Assembly: GCF_016909495.1 (NCBI RefSeq)
Contig: NZ_JAFBFW010000001.1
Coordinates: 124,001 to 188,000, forward strand
From: Pantoea coffeiphila
Lineage (GTDB): Bacteria; Pseudomonadota; Gammaproteobacteria; Enterobacterales; Enterobacteriaceae
Reading direction: 5' to 3'
Length of the DNA stretch: 64,000 bases
Shown one piece after another: positions 1 through 9,994 of this stretch. Within the stretch, counting starts at the first letter, position 1; each line of letters starts with the position of its first letter. A program made the translations under genes and the position numbers. Under the pieces are notes generated by a model, which saw only the letters and a program-made list of their open reading frames with translations, was not told where the DNA came from and ran no database searches.

Positions 1-613
1 TTATTTCTATTATTCGGCGATGAACGCCGGTAAATCCACGGCTTTGTTGCAGTCTTCTTATAATTATCAAGAGCGCGGAATGCGTACGATGGTGTATACC
101 GCTGAATTTGATAATCGTTTCGGTACGGGGCGGATTGGCTCACGAATTGGCCTTTCTTCACCAGCCAGACTTTATAGTAACGAGACTTCACTATTTAGTG
201 AAATTAAGGCTGAGAGTCTTCTTGAACCCGTTCATTGCGTCCTGCTGGATGAAAGCCAGTTTCTCACCCGTGCCCAGGTCAAAGAGCTGGCCGACGTTGT
301 CGACCTGCTGGATATCCCCGTGCTTTGCTACGGGCTGCGTACAGATTTTCGGGGTGAATTGTTCAGCGGCAGCCAGTACCTGCTGGCATGGGCTGATAAG
401 CTGGTGGAATTAAAGACCGTCTGTCACTGCGGCAGAAAAGCCGGGATGGTCCTGCGTCTTAATGAACAAGGCAAGCCGTTCAAAGAGGGGGCACAGGTGC
501 AGGTAGGAGGAAATGAAAGTTATGTTTCTGTCTGCCGCAAGCACTACTATGAAGCGCTGGAAAGCGGTTCCTCTCGTGCTATTTTTGGTAATCAGCATGG
601 CACAGAAGGATAA
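1..613 (+). CDS. tdk: Thymidine kinase Tdk, 5' end cut by window edge
   Basis: Phosphorylates thymidine (and deoxyuridine) to dTMP with ATP in the cytoplasmic pyrimidine salvage pathway. The reading frame is open from base 2 ([13 protein letters not shown]), so the ATG at position 20 is internal; by comparison with E. coli Tdk only about four residues are missing. The Walker A motif MNAGKST, the Walker B-like LLDESQFL and two zinc-binding pairs (VCHCG and VCRKH) are present, as in type II thymidine kinases. The C-terminus is about the usual length. It converges with adhE, as in E. coli. The family assignment is certain; only the true start is unseen. Confidence 0.97.
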   Translation, partial: YFYYSAMNAGKSTALLQSSYNYQERGMRTMVYTAEFDNRFGTGRIGSRIGLSSPARLYSNETSLFSEIKAESLLEPVHCVLLDESQFLTRAQVKELADVVDLLDIPVLCYGLRTDFRGELFSGSQYLLAWADKLVELKTVCHCGRKAGMVLRLNEQGKPFKEGAQVQVGGNESYVSVCRKHYYEALESGSSRAIFGNQHGTEG

Positions 614-700
614 ACCCGATTAATTTTCCGGCTTGAGAAGATTCCTGGGCGAGGTTAAGTCAGGTTAACCGTTTTGTTTAGAATACTTTTTATGACGGCT

Positions 701-733
701 AAAAAAATGCCGGTTACGTTGAGTAACCGGCAT
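701..733 (-). terminator. Rho-independent terminator of adhE
   Basis: A perfect 11-bp stem (ATGCCGGTTAC / GTAACCGGCAT, five-base loop) lies just past the adhE stop. Read on the minus strand it is followed by seven T residues. The opposite side has a weaker T-rich stretch, so it may also stop tdk transcripts. Confidence 0.85.
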
Positions 734-770
734 TGTTTCTTACCGTAGTGCTATATCCACTAGTGTGCTG

Positions 771-3449
771 TTACTTTTTTGCGCGTTTTTCAACCTTTTT
801 GATTTCAGTTTCCTGCGCGGCTTCAGTGGCTACATTTTCAGACTCAGTAAATGCACGACCGTAGAATGTATCCATCATAATCTGCTTCAACTCAGCAATT
901 AACGGATAGCGCGGGTTAGCGCCGGTACACTGGTCATCAAAGGCATCTTCGGCCAGTTTATCCACTTTCGCCAGAAAATCGGCTTCCTGAACGCCAGCTT
1001 CACGAATTGACTTCGGAATGCCCAGGGCGGCTTTCATCTCCTCCAGCCAGGCCAGCAGTTTCTCAATTTTCTGCGCGGTACGGTCGCCCGCTGCGCTGAG
1101 ACCCAGATGGTCGGCAATCTCCGCGTAGCGGCGGCGTGCCTGCGGACGGTCGTACTGGCTGAAGGCCGTCTGTTTGGTTGGGTTATCGTTGGCGTTATAG
1201 CGAATCACATTACAAATCAGCAGCGCATTGGCCAGACCGTGTGGAATGTGGAACTCCGAGCCCAGCTTGTGGGCCATTGAGTGACAGACCCCAAGGAAAG
1301 CGTTGGCGAAGGCGATACCGGCAATGGTGGCGGCGTTGTGAACGCGCTCACGCGCTACCGGGTTTTTGGCCCCGTCACGATAGCTGGCCGGCAGGTTTTC
1401 CTGCAGCAGTTTCAGTGCCTGCAGCGCCTGACCGTCGGAGAATTCGTTCGCCATGACGGAAACATACGCTTCCAGTGAGTGGGTCACGGCATCCAGTCCA
1501 CCGAAGGCACAAAGTGATTTCGGCATATCCATCACCAGGTTAGCATCAACAATCGCCATATCCGGGGTGAGGGCGTAGTCCGCCAGTGGATATTTCTGGC
1601 CGGTGGCATCGTCGGTTACGACGGCGAACGGCGTAACTTCTGAACCGGTACCCGATGTGGTGGTGATCGCCACCATTTTGGCTTTGACGCCCATTTTCGG
1701 GAACTTGTAGATGCGTTTACGGATATCCATAAAGCGCAGCGCCAGCTCTTCGAAGTGGGTTTCCGGATGTTCGTACATCACCCACATAATCTTCGCCGCA
1801 TCCATCGGTGAACCGCCGCCCAGCGCGATAATCACGTCAGGTTTGAAGGAGTTCATCTTCTCAGCACCTTTACGCACGATGCTCAGCGTTGGGTCGGCTT
1901 CAACTTCGAAGAACACATCGGTTTCCACGCCGTGTGACTTCAGCACGCGGATAATCTGGTCAGCATAGCCGTTGTTGAACAGGAAGCGGTCGGTCACGAT
2001 AAACGCGCGTTTGTAGCCGTCGGTGGCCACTTCTTCAAGGGCAATGGGCAGCGAACCGCGGCGGAAGTAGATAGACTTAGGAAGTTTATGCCACAACATA
2101 TTTTCAGCTCGCTTGGCCACGGTTTTCTTGTTAATCAGATGTTTAGGTCCGACGTTTTCAGAAATGGAGTTACCACCCCATGAACCACAGCCCAGCGTCA
2201 GTGACGGTGCCAGTTTGAAGTTATACAGGTCACCGATACCACCCTGTGAAGCCGGCGTGTTAATCAGAATACGCGCGGTTTTCATTTTGTCGCCAAAGTA
2301 ATTGACGCGTTCAGACTGGTTGTCCTGGTCGGTGTACAGACAGGAGGTGTGGCCGATACCGCCCATGGCGACCAGCTTCTCGGCTTTATCAACCGCGTCG
2401 GCAAAGTCTTTGGCCCGGTACATGGCCAGCGTAGGGGACAGTTTTTCGTGGGCAAACGGTTCGGACTCGTCAACCAGTTTGACTTCACCAATCAGAATTT
2501 TGGTGCTCGCCGGAACGGTTAAGCCAGCCATTTCGGCAATTTTTACCGCTGGCTGACCAACGATAGCCGCGTTAAGCGCACCGTTTTTCAGGATCATATC
2601 CTGCACGGCCTTCAGTTCTTTACCCTGCAACAGGTAGCCGCCGTGGCTGGCGAACCGCTCGCGAACTGCATCATAAACGCTGTCAACGACAATCACCGAC
2701 TGTTCAGATGCGCAGATCACGCCGTTATCGAAGGTTTTTGACATTAAAATTGATGCAACCGCACGTTTAATATCTGCCGTTTCATCAACCACGACCGGTG
2801 TATTACCGGCACCCACGCCGATTGCGGGTTTACCAGAGCTGTAGGCCGCTTTCACCATGCCCGGACCACCGGTAGCCAGAATCAGGTTGATATCCGGGTG
2901 ATGCATCAGCTGGTTTGACAGGTCGACGGAAGGTGCGTCGATCCAGCCAATAATGTCTTTTGGCGCACCGGCGGCAATGGCGGCTTGCAGAACGATATCG
3001 GCGGCTTTGTTGGTGGCGTCTTTGGCGCGTGGATGCGGGGAGAAGATAATACCGTTGCGGGTTTTCAGACTAATCAGCGCTTTGAAAATCGCAGTAGAAG
3101 TTGGGTTAGTGGTTGGAACGATACCGCAGATAATGCCGATAGGTTCAGCAATGGTGATGGTGCCGAAGGTGTCGTCGGTAGCCAGAACGCCGCAGGTTTT
3201 TTCATCTTTGTAGGCGTTATAGATATATTCGGAAGCGAAGTGGTTTTTAATCACCTTATCTTCAACAATGCCCATACCGGATTCCGCGACGGCCATTTTA
3301 GCCAGTGGAATTCGGGCATCGGCAGCGGCCAGAGCGGCAGCGCGGAAGATTTTGTCTACTTGTTCTTGAGTGAAATTGGCGTATTCACGCTGTGCCTTTT
3401 TAACACGTTCAACCAGTGCGTTAAGTTCAGCAACATTAGTAACGGCCAT
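771..3449 (-). CDS. adhE: Bifunctional acetaldehyde-CoA/alcohol dehydrogenase AdhE
   Basis: Reduces acetyl-CoA to acetaldehyde and then to ethanol using two NADH, regenerating NAD+ in fermentation; the family forms long cytoplasmic filaments (spirosomes). The N-terminal half is an aldehyde dehydrogenase domain with the catalytic cysteine in GVICASEQS. The C-terminal half is an iron-dependent alcohol dehydrogenase with metal-ligand histidines in GLDAVTH and HIPHGLAN and the NAD motif GGGSPMD. The frame is open further upstream, but the start at 3449 gives MAVTNVAEL, as in E. coli, and has an AGGAG ribosome site 6-8 bases before it. The product is 892 residues. A lysine/glutamate-rich tail ends the protein. 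Confidence 0.97.
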   Translation of the reverse strand: MAVTNVAELNALVERVKKAQREYANFTQEQVDKIFRAAALAAADARIPLAKMAVAESGMGIVEDKVIKNHFASEYIYNAYKDEKTCGVLATDDTFGTITIAEPIGIICGIVPTTNPTSTAIFKALISLKTRNGIIFSPHPRAKDATNKAADIVLQAAIAAGAPKDIIGWIDAPSVDLSNQLMHHPDINLILATGGPGMVKAAYSSGKPAIGVGAGNTPVVVDETADIKRAVASILMSKTFDNGVICASEQSVIVVDSVYDAVRERFASHGGYLLQGKELKAVQDMILKNGALNAAIVGQPAVKIAEMAGLTVPASTKILIGEVKLVDESEPFAHEKLSPTLAMYRAKDFADAVDKAEKLVAMGGIGHTSCLYTDQDNQSERVNYFGDKMKTARILINTPASQGGIGDLYNFKLAPSLTLGCGSWGGNSISENVGPKHLINKKTVAKRAENMLWHKLPKSIYFRRGSLPIALEEVATDGYKRAFIVTDRFLFNNGYADQIIRVLKSHGVETDVFFEVEADPTLSIVRKGAEKMNSFKPDVIIALGGGSPMDAAKIMWVMYEHPETHFEELALRFMDIRKRIYKFPKMGVKAKMVAITTTSGTGSEVTPFAVVTDDATGQKYPLADYALTPDMAIVDANLVMDMPKSLCAFGGLDAVTHSLEAYVSVMANEFSDGQALQALKLLQENLPASYRDGAKNPVARERVHNAATIAGIAFANAFLGVCHSMAHKLGSEFHIPHGLANALLICNVIRYNANDNPTKQTAFSQYDRPQARRRYAEIADHLGLSAAGDRTAQKIEKLLAWLEEMKAALGIPKSIREAGVQEADFLAKVDKLAEDAFDDQCTGANPRYPLIAELKQIMMDTFYGRAFTESENVATEAAQETEIKKVEKRAKK

Positions 3450-3922
3450 AAATGCTCTCCTGAGGAAGTTAAACTCTATTAGTAAACAAGTCAGAACTTG
3501 CAAGTATAGTCATCGACGCTGCTGCTGCCGGACGCGGGCTTGCGATAATGCGAAAAACGTTCTAATGGTTTACTGACAGAGTCTCAATGCATCTTAAAAC
3601 AGACTGTCACTTTCGGTGCGTTATCAGCTCCTTCTGATGACATTGAGCATAACGGGAGTCGCTAAGGAAAATGATGATTTAGATCATCTTTTCTGCAAGC
3701 TGACACCTTTCAGCTTGTGTGGAATTGTGCTTTTACTCAACTTATGCGCATTAAGTTATGACAAGATTTAACAATGAAATAATGCTCTAAACATTCCGGT
3801 AACAGCGAGTTTATTTACCCGATTTTAACGAGAATTTCGGGTGATTATCACGAGAGGCAGGATGGTCAGTGCGGATGAATTCTATTACATTAGCGCCATC
3901 ATGACGCCCACAGGAGAGCAGG
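3450..3922. other. Divergent adhE-ychE intergenic region
   Basis: About 470 bases between divergent genes. It must hold both promoters and the long adhE leader. The one clear structure is an FNR-like dyad listed separately. An open frame from 3841 overlapping the ychE start looks like a chance frame. No further small gene was supported. Confidence 0.6.
3674..3687. promoter_or_regulatory. FNR/CRP-family-like dyad between adhE and ychE
   Basis: The sequence aTGATttagATCAt matches the inner eight positions of the FNR consensus TTGAT-N4-ATCAA, and the palindrome extends to GATGAT/ATCATC. The outer T and A of the consensus are replaced. It lies about 225 bases from adhE and 236 from ychE. Anaerobic control of adhE would fit, but this is inferred from sequence only. 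Confidence 0.4.
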
Positions 3923-4570
3923 GTGAATTCAGCACTATTAGATCTGTCAGGTTACATCAAATTCTTTGTCGGCCTGTTTGCGCTGGTCAATCCCATCGGC
4001 ATCATCCCGGTGTTTATCAGCATGACCAGTTATCAGGTTGCCGCGGCAAGGAATAAAACCAATCTTACTGCCAACGTCTCCGTAGCGATTATTCTGTGGA
4101 CCGCGCTGTTTTTAGGCGACGGTATACTGCATATTTTCGGCATTTCTATTGATTCATTCCGCATCGCGGGGGGCATCCTGGTCGTCACCATCGCCATGTC
4201 GATGATCAGCGGTAAGCTGGGGGAAGATAAGCAGAACAAGCAGGAAAAATCCGAAACGGCCAACCGGGAAAGCATCGGCGTAGTTCCGCTGGCGCTGCCG
4301 CTGATGGCAGGGCCTGGTGCGATCAGCTCTACTATCGTCTGGAGCACCCGCTATCACAGTTGGCAGAATCTGCTGGGCTTCTCGCTGGCGATTGCGCTGT
4401 TCGCCTTCTGCTGTTGGCTGTTATTCCGCGCTGCACCGATCATGGTTCGTGTACTGGGCCAGACCGGCATTAACGTGGTCACACGTATCATGGGCCTGTT
4501 ATTGATGGCGCTGGGCATTGAGTTTGTGGTTACCGGTATCCGGTCACTGTTCCCGGGTTTAACCAGCTGA
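3923..4570 (+). CDS. ychE: MarC-family inner-membrane protein YchE
   Basis: Member of the MarC/YchE/YhcE integral membrane family, function not established. The 215-residue protein has about six hydrophobic segments (near residues 8-30, 48-65, 75-95, 118-138, 148-168 and 185-205). It carries the family features GLFALVNPIGIIPVF at the start and PLALPLMAGPGAIS in the middle, separated by a charged loop GKLGEDKQNKQEK. The GTG start is chosen because it has AGGAG about six bases upstream and gives exactly the E. coli length. It is a single-gene unit between adhE and oppA with its own terminator. Confidence 0.92.
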   Translation: MNSALLDLSGYIKFFVGLFALVNPIGIIPVFISMTSYQVAAARNKTNLTANVSVAIILWTALFLGDGILHIFGISIDSFRIAGGILVVTIAMSMISGKLGEDKQNKQEKSETANRESIGVVPLALPLMAGPGAISSTIVWSTRYHSWQNLLGFSLAIALFAFCCWLLFRAAPIMVRVLGQTGINVVTRIMGLLLMALGIEFVVTGIRSLFPGLTS

Positions 4571-4610
4571 ATCGTCTGAAATGATTTCATCCTGAAATAA
4601 AAACATTAAG

Positions 4611-4632
4611 GCGCACATTGTGCGCTTTTTTT
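4611..4632 (+). terminator. Terminator of ychE
   Basis: The perfect inverted repeat GCGCACA-T-TGTGCGC is followed by a run of seven T residues, 40 bases after the ychE stop. Confidence 0.85.
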
Positions 4633-5398
4633 ACGTGTGAGATAAAACGGATGCACTAATTTGGTGCGTTTTCGTTCTTTTGTGCCCCATTTTACGGCAT
4701 TTATTCATTTAGCTTACATCAATGTGAAAATTATTAATGTAATTACTGCAAACGATTTTTTATCGATGTATTGCGATTACAGGTGTGATTTTTATTACAT
4801 TTGTATCTGCCTTAAATTTTTATCATATCCAGTTGTATGTACTGCTTAGTTGGTCACTGATAGCAGTATTTGTTGCTGAAGTGATGGTTTTTTGCGACAT
4901 AAAATTGATTTTTACAGGCATTGCGCAGTTTATCGCCCGTTCGCGTCTGTTTTTATTATTTGTTTATATTAATCAGTAAGTTATTCATTATTTATTGATG
5001 TGTAATAACTCATTACCCCTGCGATTTATCATGATAAAGTAGAAATGGTTAACATTTTTGCTATTTAGCTTTAGCGCAAACTTACCCCTTCTGATAATTT
5101 TTCAGGTGACACGTTAAAAACTGGCACCGGATGTGCAGTGTATTACGCCGTAACTTTGAGGGATGGCAGCAGGGTTTAACTGAACAGCAGCAGATTGCCA
5201 ATGTGATGTTCTGATCGTCAGCCCGATTGACTGAGCGGTAACGCAGGAGTGCTTCGCAAAGCGGTAGCAGAAAGAAGTACCGATTTATCAACAAACCAAT
5301 AGGCGTCGTTCCGCCATTTGGCAAGGTTTCCCGAATACAGGGCTATCGCCGCGGGCCGAAGATCCGCAGGTAATATTAAAAACTGGAGTAGGTAAATA
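4633..5398 (+). promoter_or_regulatory. Long AT-rich leader/promoter region of oppA
   Basis: About 766 bases without a credible gene. The first 400 are markedly AT-rich; the last 250 are more GC-balanced and probably form the oppA 5' leader. A perfect 14-bp palindrome TTTATCATGATAAA sits at 5025-5038. The oppA Shine-Dalgarno (TGGAG, 5384-5388) is ten bases from the ATG, a long gap that recalls the polyamine-stimulated weak SD described for E. coli oppA. In E. coli this leader is also a GcvB sRNA target; I could not verify a pairing site here. Confidence 0.5.
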
Positions 5399-7039
5399 AT
5401 GACCAACATCACGAAGAAAAGTCTCATCGCCCTGGGCGTCATGGCCGCTATGGGGTCACTGACACTCAGTACTGCCTTCGCGGCAAATGTGCCCGCCGGC
5501 GTGCAGCTGGCCGACAAGCAGGAATTGATCCGCGGTAACGGCGCAGAACTGCAATCCCTTGACCCGCACAAAATTGAAGGCGTGCCGGAATCTAACGTTA
5601 ACCGTGACGTGCTGGAAGGGCTGGTGATTAACGACGCCGATGGCAAAATTATCCCCGGCGTAGCGGAAAAATGGGAAAGCAAAGAGGGTGGCAAAGTGTG
5701 GGTCTTCCACCTGCGCAATAACGCCAAATGGTCAAACGGCGAGCCGGTCACCGCGCAGGACTTCGTCTTCAGCTGGCAGCGCCTGGCCGATCCGAAAACT
5801 GCCTCACCTTATGCCAGCTACCTGCAATACGGTCATTTACTCAATGTTGATGACATCATCGACGGCAAAAAACCTGCCGACACCCTGGGCGTAAAAGCCA
5901 TTGACGATCATACGCTGGAGGTCACCCTCAGCGATGCCGTTCCTTATTTCTACAAGCTGCTAATCCACCCATCCATGTCCCCGGTTTATAAGCCGGTGGT
6001 AGAAAAATTTGGTGATAAGTGGACCCAGCCCGCAAACTTTGTTGGCAACGGTGCCTTCAAGCTGAAAGAGTGGGTGGTTAACGAGCGAATCGTCGTTGAA
6101 CGTAACCCGCAGTACTGGGATAACGCCCATACCATTCTGAATCAGGTGACGTTCCTGCCAATCTCTTCCGAAGTGACCGACACCAACCGCTACCGCAGCG
6201 GCGGCAGCGATATGACCTATAACTATCTGCCGATTGAACTGTACCAGAAGTTGAAAAAAGAGATCCCGGGCGAAATTCACGCCGATCCGTACCTCTGCAC
6301 CTACTACTACGAAATCAACAACCAGAAACCACCGTTTAACGATCCCCGCGTACGTGCCGCACTGAAACTCGGCCTGGATCGCGACATCATGGTGAATAAA
6401 GTGAAGGCGCAGGATGAAGACCCGGCCTACAGCTATACTCCGCCGTTTACCGATGGCATCAAGCTGACGCCGCCTGAGTGGTTCGGCTGGTCGCAGGAAA
6501 AACGTAATGAAGAAGCGAAAAAACTGCTGGCCGAAGCGGGCTACACGGCCGACAAGCCGCTGACCTTTGACCTGCTGTACAACACCTCCGATCTGCATAA
6601 AAAACTGGCAATCGCCGCGGCATCCATCTGGAAGAAGAATCTGGGCGTTAACGTGAAGCTGCAAAACCAGGAGTGGAAAACCTTCCTGGATACTCGCCAT
6701 CAGGGCACTTTCGACGTGGCGCGCGCGGCCTGGTGCGCGGACTATAATGAACCGACCAGCTTCCTGAATACCATGCTGTCGGACAGCAGCAACAACACCT
6801 CACATTATAAGAATCCTGAGTTTGATAAGGCGATGGCACAGGCGCTGGCTGCCGGAGATGAGGGCAAACGCGCCGAAGTTTACGCGCAGGCTGAAAAAAT
6901 CCTTGATGCCGACTCCGCTATTGTTCCGGTCTATTACTATAAAAATCTGCGGTTAGTGAAGCCTTATGTGGGCGGCTACACCGGCAAAGATCCGCTGGAT
7001 AACAGCCACGATAAAGATCTCTACATTATTAAACACTAA
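5399..7039 (+). CDS. oppA: Periplasmic oligopeptide-binding protein OppA
   Basis: Solute-binding subunit of the Opp ABC importer; it captures peptides of about 2-5 residues in the periplasm and delivers them to OppBC. The 546-residue precursor has a Sec signal peptide (residues 1 to about 29, KKSL then a hydrophobic core ending STAFA-A). The mature part carries the SBP family 5 signature (VTAQDFVFSW region) and peptide-backbone contact residues typical of OppA, such as the WCADYNEP segment. It is first in oppABCDF, separated from oppB by 85 bases with a stable hairpin, which fits higher synthesis of the binding protein than of the membrane subunits. Confidence 0.97.
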   Translation: MTNITKKSLIALGVMAAMGSLTLSTAFAANVPAGVQLADKQELIRGNGAELQSLDPHKIEGVPESNVNRDVLEGLVINDADGKIIPGVAEKWESKEGGKVWVFHLRNNAKWSNGEPVTAQDFVFSWQRLADPKTASPYASYLQYGHLLNVDDIIDGKKPADTLGVKAIDDHTLEVTLSDAVPYFYKLLIHPSMSPVYKPVVEKFGDKWTQPANFVGNGAFKLKEWVVNERIVVERNPQYWDNAHTILNQVTFLPISSEVTDTNRYRSGGSDMTYNYLPIELYQKLKKEIPGEIHADPYLCTYYYEINNQKPPFNDPRVRAALKLGLDRDIMVNKVKAQDEDPAYSYTPPFTDGIKLTPPEWFGWSQEKRNEEAKKLLAEAGYTADKPLTFDLLYNTSDLHKKLAIAAASIWKKNLGVNVKLQNQEWKTFLDTRHQGTFDVARAAWCADYNEPTSFLNTMLSDSSNNTSHYKNPEFDKAMAQALAAGDEGKRAEVYAQAEKILDADSAIVPVYYYKNLRLVKPYVGGYTGKDPLDNSHDKDLYIIKH

Positions 7040-7079
7040 GTACGACGGGCAGTTCTGCTGCCCATTTAAAGCAATGTCA

Positions 7080-7101
7080 CCGCAGAGGTTCGCCTCTGCG
7101 G
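7080..7101 (+). promoter_or_regulatory. UUCG-loop hairpin between oppA and oppB
   Basis: The nine-base arms CCGCAGAGG and CCTCTGCGG enclose a TTCG loop, an extra-stable RNA tetraloop. No T-run follows, so it is more likely a 3' stabiliser of the oppA message or a partial stop than a full terminator. Confidence 0.65.
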
Positions 7102-7124
7102 CTTAGAGCCAGCAGGTACGGGCA

Positions 7125-8045
7125 ATGTTAAAATTTATCTTCCGTCGCTTCCTTGAAGCGATACCAACGCTGTTTATTTTGATCACCATCTCATTCTTTA
7201 TGATGCGCCTTGCCCCCGGCAGTCCGTTTACCGGCGAGCGCGCATTAACACCGGAAGTCATGGCGAATATCGAAGCCAAATATCACCTCAACGACCCGAT
7301 GTGGAAGCAGTATCTCAACTATCTTCAGCAGCTGGCGCACGGCGATTTCGGTCCTTCCTTTAAATATAAGGATTACACCGTTAACGATCTGGTTGCTTCT
7401 TCATTCCCGGTTTCGGCCAAGCTGGGCGCAGCGGCATTTTTGCTGGCGCTGGTCTTTGGCGTGACCGCGGGCGTCATTGCGGCACTGAAGCAGAACAGTA
7501 AATGGGATTATGCGGTAATGGGGGTGGCAATGACCGGTATTGTTATTCCCAGCTTCGTGGTGGCTCCGCTGCTGGTTTTACTGTTCTCAATCACCCTGAA
7601 GTGGCTGCCCGGGGGCGGCTGGAACGGCGGGGCGCTGCAATATATGATCCTGCCGATGGTCGCACTGTCGCTGGCCTATATCGCCAGCATCGCCCGTATC
7701 ACCCGCGGGTCGATGATTGAAGTTCTCCACTCAAACTTTATTCGCACGGCCCGTGCCAAAGGCCTGCCGATGCGTCGGATTATTCTGCGCCACGCGCTCA
7801 AGCCCGCACTGCTGCCGGTACTTTCATACCTTGGCCCGGCGTTTGTCGGCATCATCACCGGTTCAATGGTCATTGAAACGATTTACGGGCTGCCGGGTAT
7901 CGGCCAGCTGTTCGTTAACGGTGCCTTAAACCGCGACTATTCGCTGGTATTGAGCCTGACTATTCTGGTCGGTGCGCTGACGATTCTGTTTAACGCGATT
8001 GTTGACGTGCTGTATGCCGTTATCGATCCGAAAATCCGTTACTGA
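7125..8045 (+). CDS. oppB: Oligopeptide ABC transporter permease OppB
   Basis: Inner-membrane permease that forms the peptide translocation pore with OppC. The 306 residues contain six predicted transmembrane segments, the first at residues 9-30 (FLEAIPTLFILITISFFMM), and the EAA coupling loop near residues 210-230 (RTARAKGLPMRRIILRHALK) that contacts the ATPases. The length equals E. coli OppB. The next gene starts 13 bases after its stop. Confidence 0.96.
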   Translation: MLKFIFRRFLEAIPTLFILITISFFMMRLAPGSPFTGERALTPEVMANIEAKYHLNDPMWKQYLNYLQQLAHGDFGPSFKYKDYTVNDLVASSFPVSAKLGAAAFLLALVFGVTAGVIAALKQNSKWDYAVMGVAMTGIVIPSFVVAPLLVLLFSITLKWLPGGGWNGGALQYMILPMVALSLAYIASIARITRGSMIEVLHSNFIRTARAKGLPMRRIILRHALKPALLPVLSYLGPAFVGIITGSMVIETIYGLPGIGQLFVNGALNRDYSLVLSLTILVGALTILFNAIVDVLYAVIDPKIRY

Positions 8046-8058
8046 GCAGGGGCTGAAA

Positions 8059-8967
8059 ATGATTTTAAGTAAGAAAAACAGCGAAGCTCTGGAAAATTTC
8101 ACTGAAAAGTTGGAAATCGAAGGGCGCAGCCTGTGGCAGGATGCCCGCCGTCGCTTCATTCATAACCGTGCGGCGGTCGCCAGCCTGTTTGTGCTGGTGC
8201 TGATCGCACTGTTCGTCACCTTCGCGCCCATGCTGTCGCAGTTTACCTACGATGATACCGACTGGGCGATGATGTCCGCGGCCCCGGAGTTCAGCAGTGG
8301 CCACTATTTTGGCACCGACTCCTCGGGGCGCGATCTGCTGGTGCGCGTGGCCATCGGTGGGCGAATTTCTCTGATGGTCGGTATTGCCGCGGCGCTGGTC
8401 GCGGTGGTGGTCGGCACGCTTTACGGCACGCTGGCGGGCTACCTTGGCGGAAAAACCGACTCGGTAATGATGCGCCTGCTGGAAATCCTCAACTCCTTCC
8501 CGTTTATGTTCTTCGTGATCCTGCTGGTGACGCTGTTTGGCCAGAATATTTTGCTGATCTTTGTCGCCATCGGCATGGTTTCCTGGCTGGATATGGCGCG
8601 TATCGTACGCGGGCAAACGCTCAGCCTGAAGCGCAAAGAGTTTATTGAAGCGGCCCAGGTCGGGGGCGTATCGACCATGAATATTGTATTGCGTCATATC
8701 GTTCCCAACGTGCTGGGCGTGGTGGTGGTGTACGCCTCGCTGCTGGTGCCGAGTATGATCCTGTTCGAATCGTTCCTTAGCTTCCTCGGGCTGGGTACTC
8801 AGGAACCGCTGAGCAGCTGGGGCGCGTTGCTCAGCGACGGTGCCAACTCCATGGAGGTTTCTCCGTGGCTGCTGCTGTATCCGGCCGGTTTTCTGGTGAT
8901 CACCCTGTTCTGTTTTAACTTTATCGGCGATGGCCTGCGTGACGCCCTCGACCCGAAAGACCGCTAA
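8059..8967 (+). CDS. oppC: Oligopeptide ABC transporter permease OppC
   Basis: Second inner-membrane permease of Opp. The start at 8059 (MILSKKNSE) has AGCAGGGG upstream and gives 302 residues as in E. coli; the longer open frame would overlap oppB by 47 bases. It has an N-terminal cytoplasmic helix, a first membrane span at about residues 40-60, a periplasmic segment containing [15 protein letters not shown] typical of the DppC/OppC family, five further spans, and an EAA loop ([20 protein letters not shown]). OppD follows after ten bases. Confidence 0.96.
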   Translation: MILSKKNSEALENFTEKLEIEGRSLWQDARRRFIHNRAAVASLFVLVLIALFVTFAPMLSQFTYDDTDWAMMSAAPEFSSGHYFGTDSSGRDLLVRVAIGGRISLMVGIAAALVAVVVGTLYGTLAGYLGGKTDSVMMRLLEILNSFPFMFFVILLVTLFGQNILLIFVAIGMVSWLDMARIVRGQTLSLKRKEFIEAAQVGGVSTMNIVLRHIVPNVLGVVVVYASLLVPSMILFESFLSFLGLGTQEPLSSWGALLSDGANSMEVSPWLLLYPAGFLVITLFCFNFIGDGLRDALDPKDR

Positions 8968-8977
8968 GGAGATAACG

Positions 8978-9994
8978 ATGAGCGTAATTGAACTGGAAAC
9001 GGTCAGAACATCCGCCAGACAGAGCGAAGCACTGCTGGACGTTAAGGATCTTCGGGTTACCTTCAACACGCCGGACGGCGATGTTACGGCGGTCAACGAT
9101 CTTAATTTCTCGCTGCGCGCGGGAGAAACGCTGGGTATCGTGGGTGAGTCCGGGTCGGGTAAATCGCAGACCGCATTTGCCCTGATGGGGTTGCTGGCCA
9201 GCAATGGCCGGATCGGCGGATCGGCGCGCTTCGACGGTAATGAAATCCTCAATCTACCGGAGAAGAAGCTGAACCGGCTGCGCGCCGAGCAGATTGCGAT
9301 GATATTTCAGGACCCGATGACCTCGCTGAACCCGTATATGCGCGTGGGTGAACAGCTGATGGAAGTGTTACAGCTGCATAAAGGCATGAGCAGCGCTCAG
9401 GCGTTTGAAGAGTCGGTACGGATGCTGGATGCGGTAAAAATGCCGGAAGCACGCAAGCGTATGAAGATGTTTCCGCATGAGTTTTCCGGTGGGATGCGCC
9501 AGCGCGTGATGATTGCCATGGCGCTGCTGTGCCGGCCAAAACTGCTTATCGCCGATGAACCAACCACCGCGCTGGATGTGACCGTCCAGGCGCAGATCAT
9601 GACGCTGTTGAACGAGCTGAAGCGAGAGTTTAATACCGCGATTATTATGATCACGCACGATCTGGGCGTGGTAGCCGGGATCTGCGATCGGGTACTGGTG
9701 ATGTACGCAGGACGCACGATGGAATACGGCAACGCGCGCGATGTCTTCTATCATCCTTCTCATCCTTACTCGATTGGTTTGCTGAATGCCGTTCCGCGCC
9801 TCGATGGCGAAGAGGGCGATACCCTGATGACCATTCCTGGCAATCCACCTAATTTGCTGCGCCTGCCGAAGGGCTGCCCGTTCCAGCCTCGCTGCCCGCA
9901 TGCGATGGAAATCTGCCGCACTGCGCCGCCGCTGACGGGATTTGGTGAAGGGCGCCTGCGCGCCTGCTTCAAACCGGTGGAGGAGCTGGTATGA
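8978..9994 (+). CDS. oppD: Oligopeptide ABC transporter ATPase OppD
   Basis: One of the two cytoplasmic ATP-hydrolysing subunits that power Opp. The start at 8978 has TAAGGAGATAAC directly before it and gives 338 residues. Visible motifs are Walker [10 protein letters not shown]-loop [13 protein letters not shown] signature FSGGMRQR, Walker [13 protein letters not shown] and the switch histidine in MITHDLGVV. The C-terminal oligopeptide-transporter extension has the cysteine pattern [15 protein letters not shown], which in relatives binds an Fe-S cluster. Its stop overlaps the oppF start (ATGA), implying coupled translation. Confidence 0.97.
   Translation: MSVIELETVRTSARQSEALLDVKDLRVTFNTPDGDVTAVNDLNFSLRAGETLGIVGESGSGKSQTAFALMGLLASNGRIGGSARFDGNEILNLPEKKLNRLRAEQIAMIFQDPMTSLNPYMRVGEQLMEVLQLHKGMSSAQAFEESVRMLDAVKMPEARKRMKMFPHEFSGGMRQRVMIAMALLCRPKLLIADEPTTALDVTVQAQIMTLLNELKREFNTAIIMITHDLGVVAGICDRVLVMYAGRTMEYGNARDVFYHPSHPYSIGLLNAVPRLDGEEGDTLMTIPGNPPNLLRLPKGCPFQPRCPHAMEICRTAPPLTGFGEGRLRACFKPVEELV

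Noticed and set aside
3841..4056. Open frame overlapping the ychE start
   Set aside because: It is out of phase with ychE, its translation has no family features, and the ychE GTG has a good ribosome site.
4661..4979. Two short frames in the AT-rich region before oppA
   Set aside because: No ribosome sites, composition like random AT-rich DNA, and no recognisable similarity.
8065..9252. 395-codon minus-strand frame across oppC and oppD
   Set aside because: Antisense to two certain genes; His- and Gln-rich translation typical of shadow frames.
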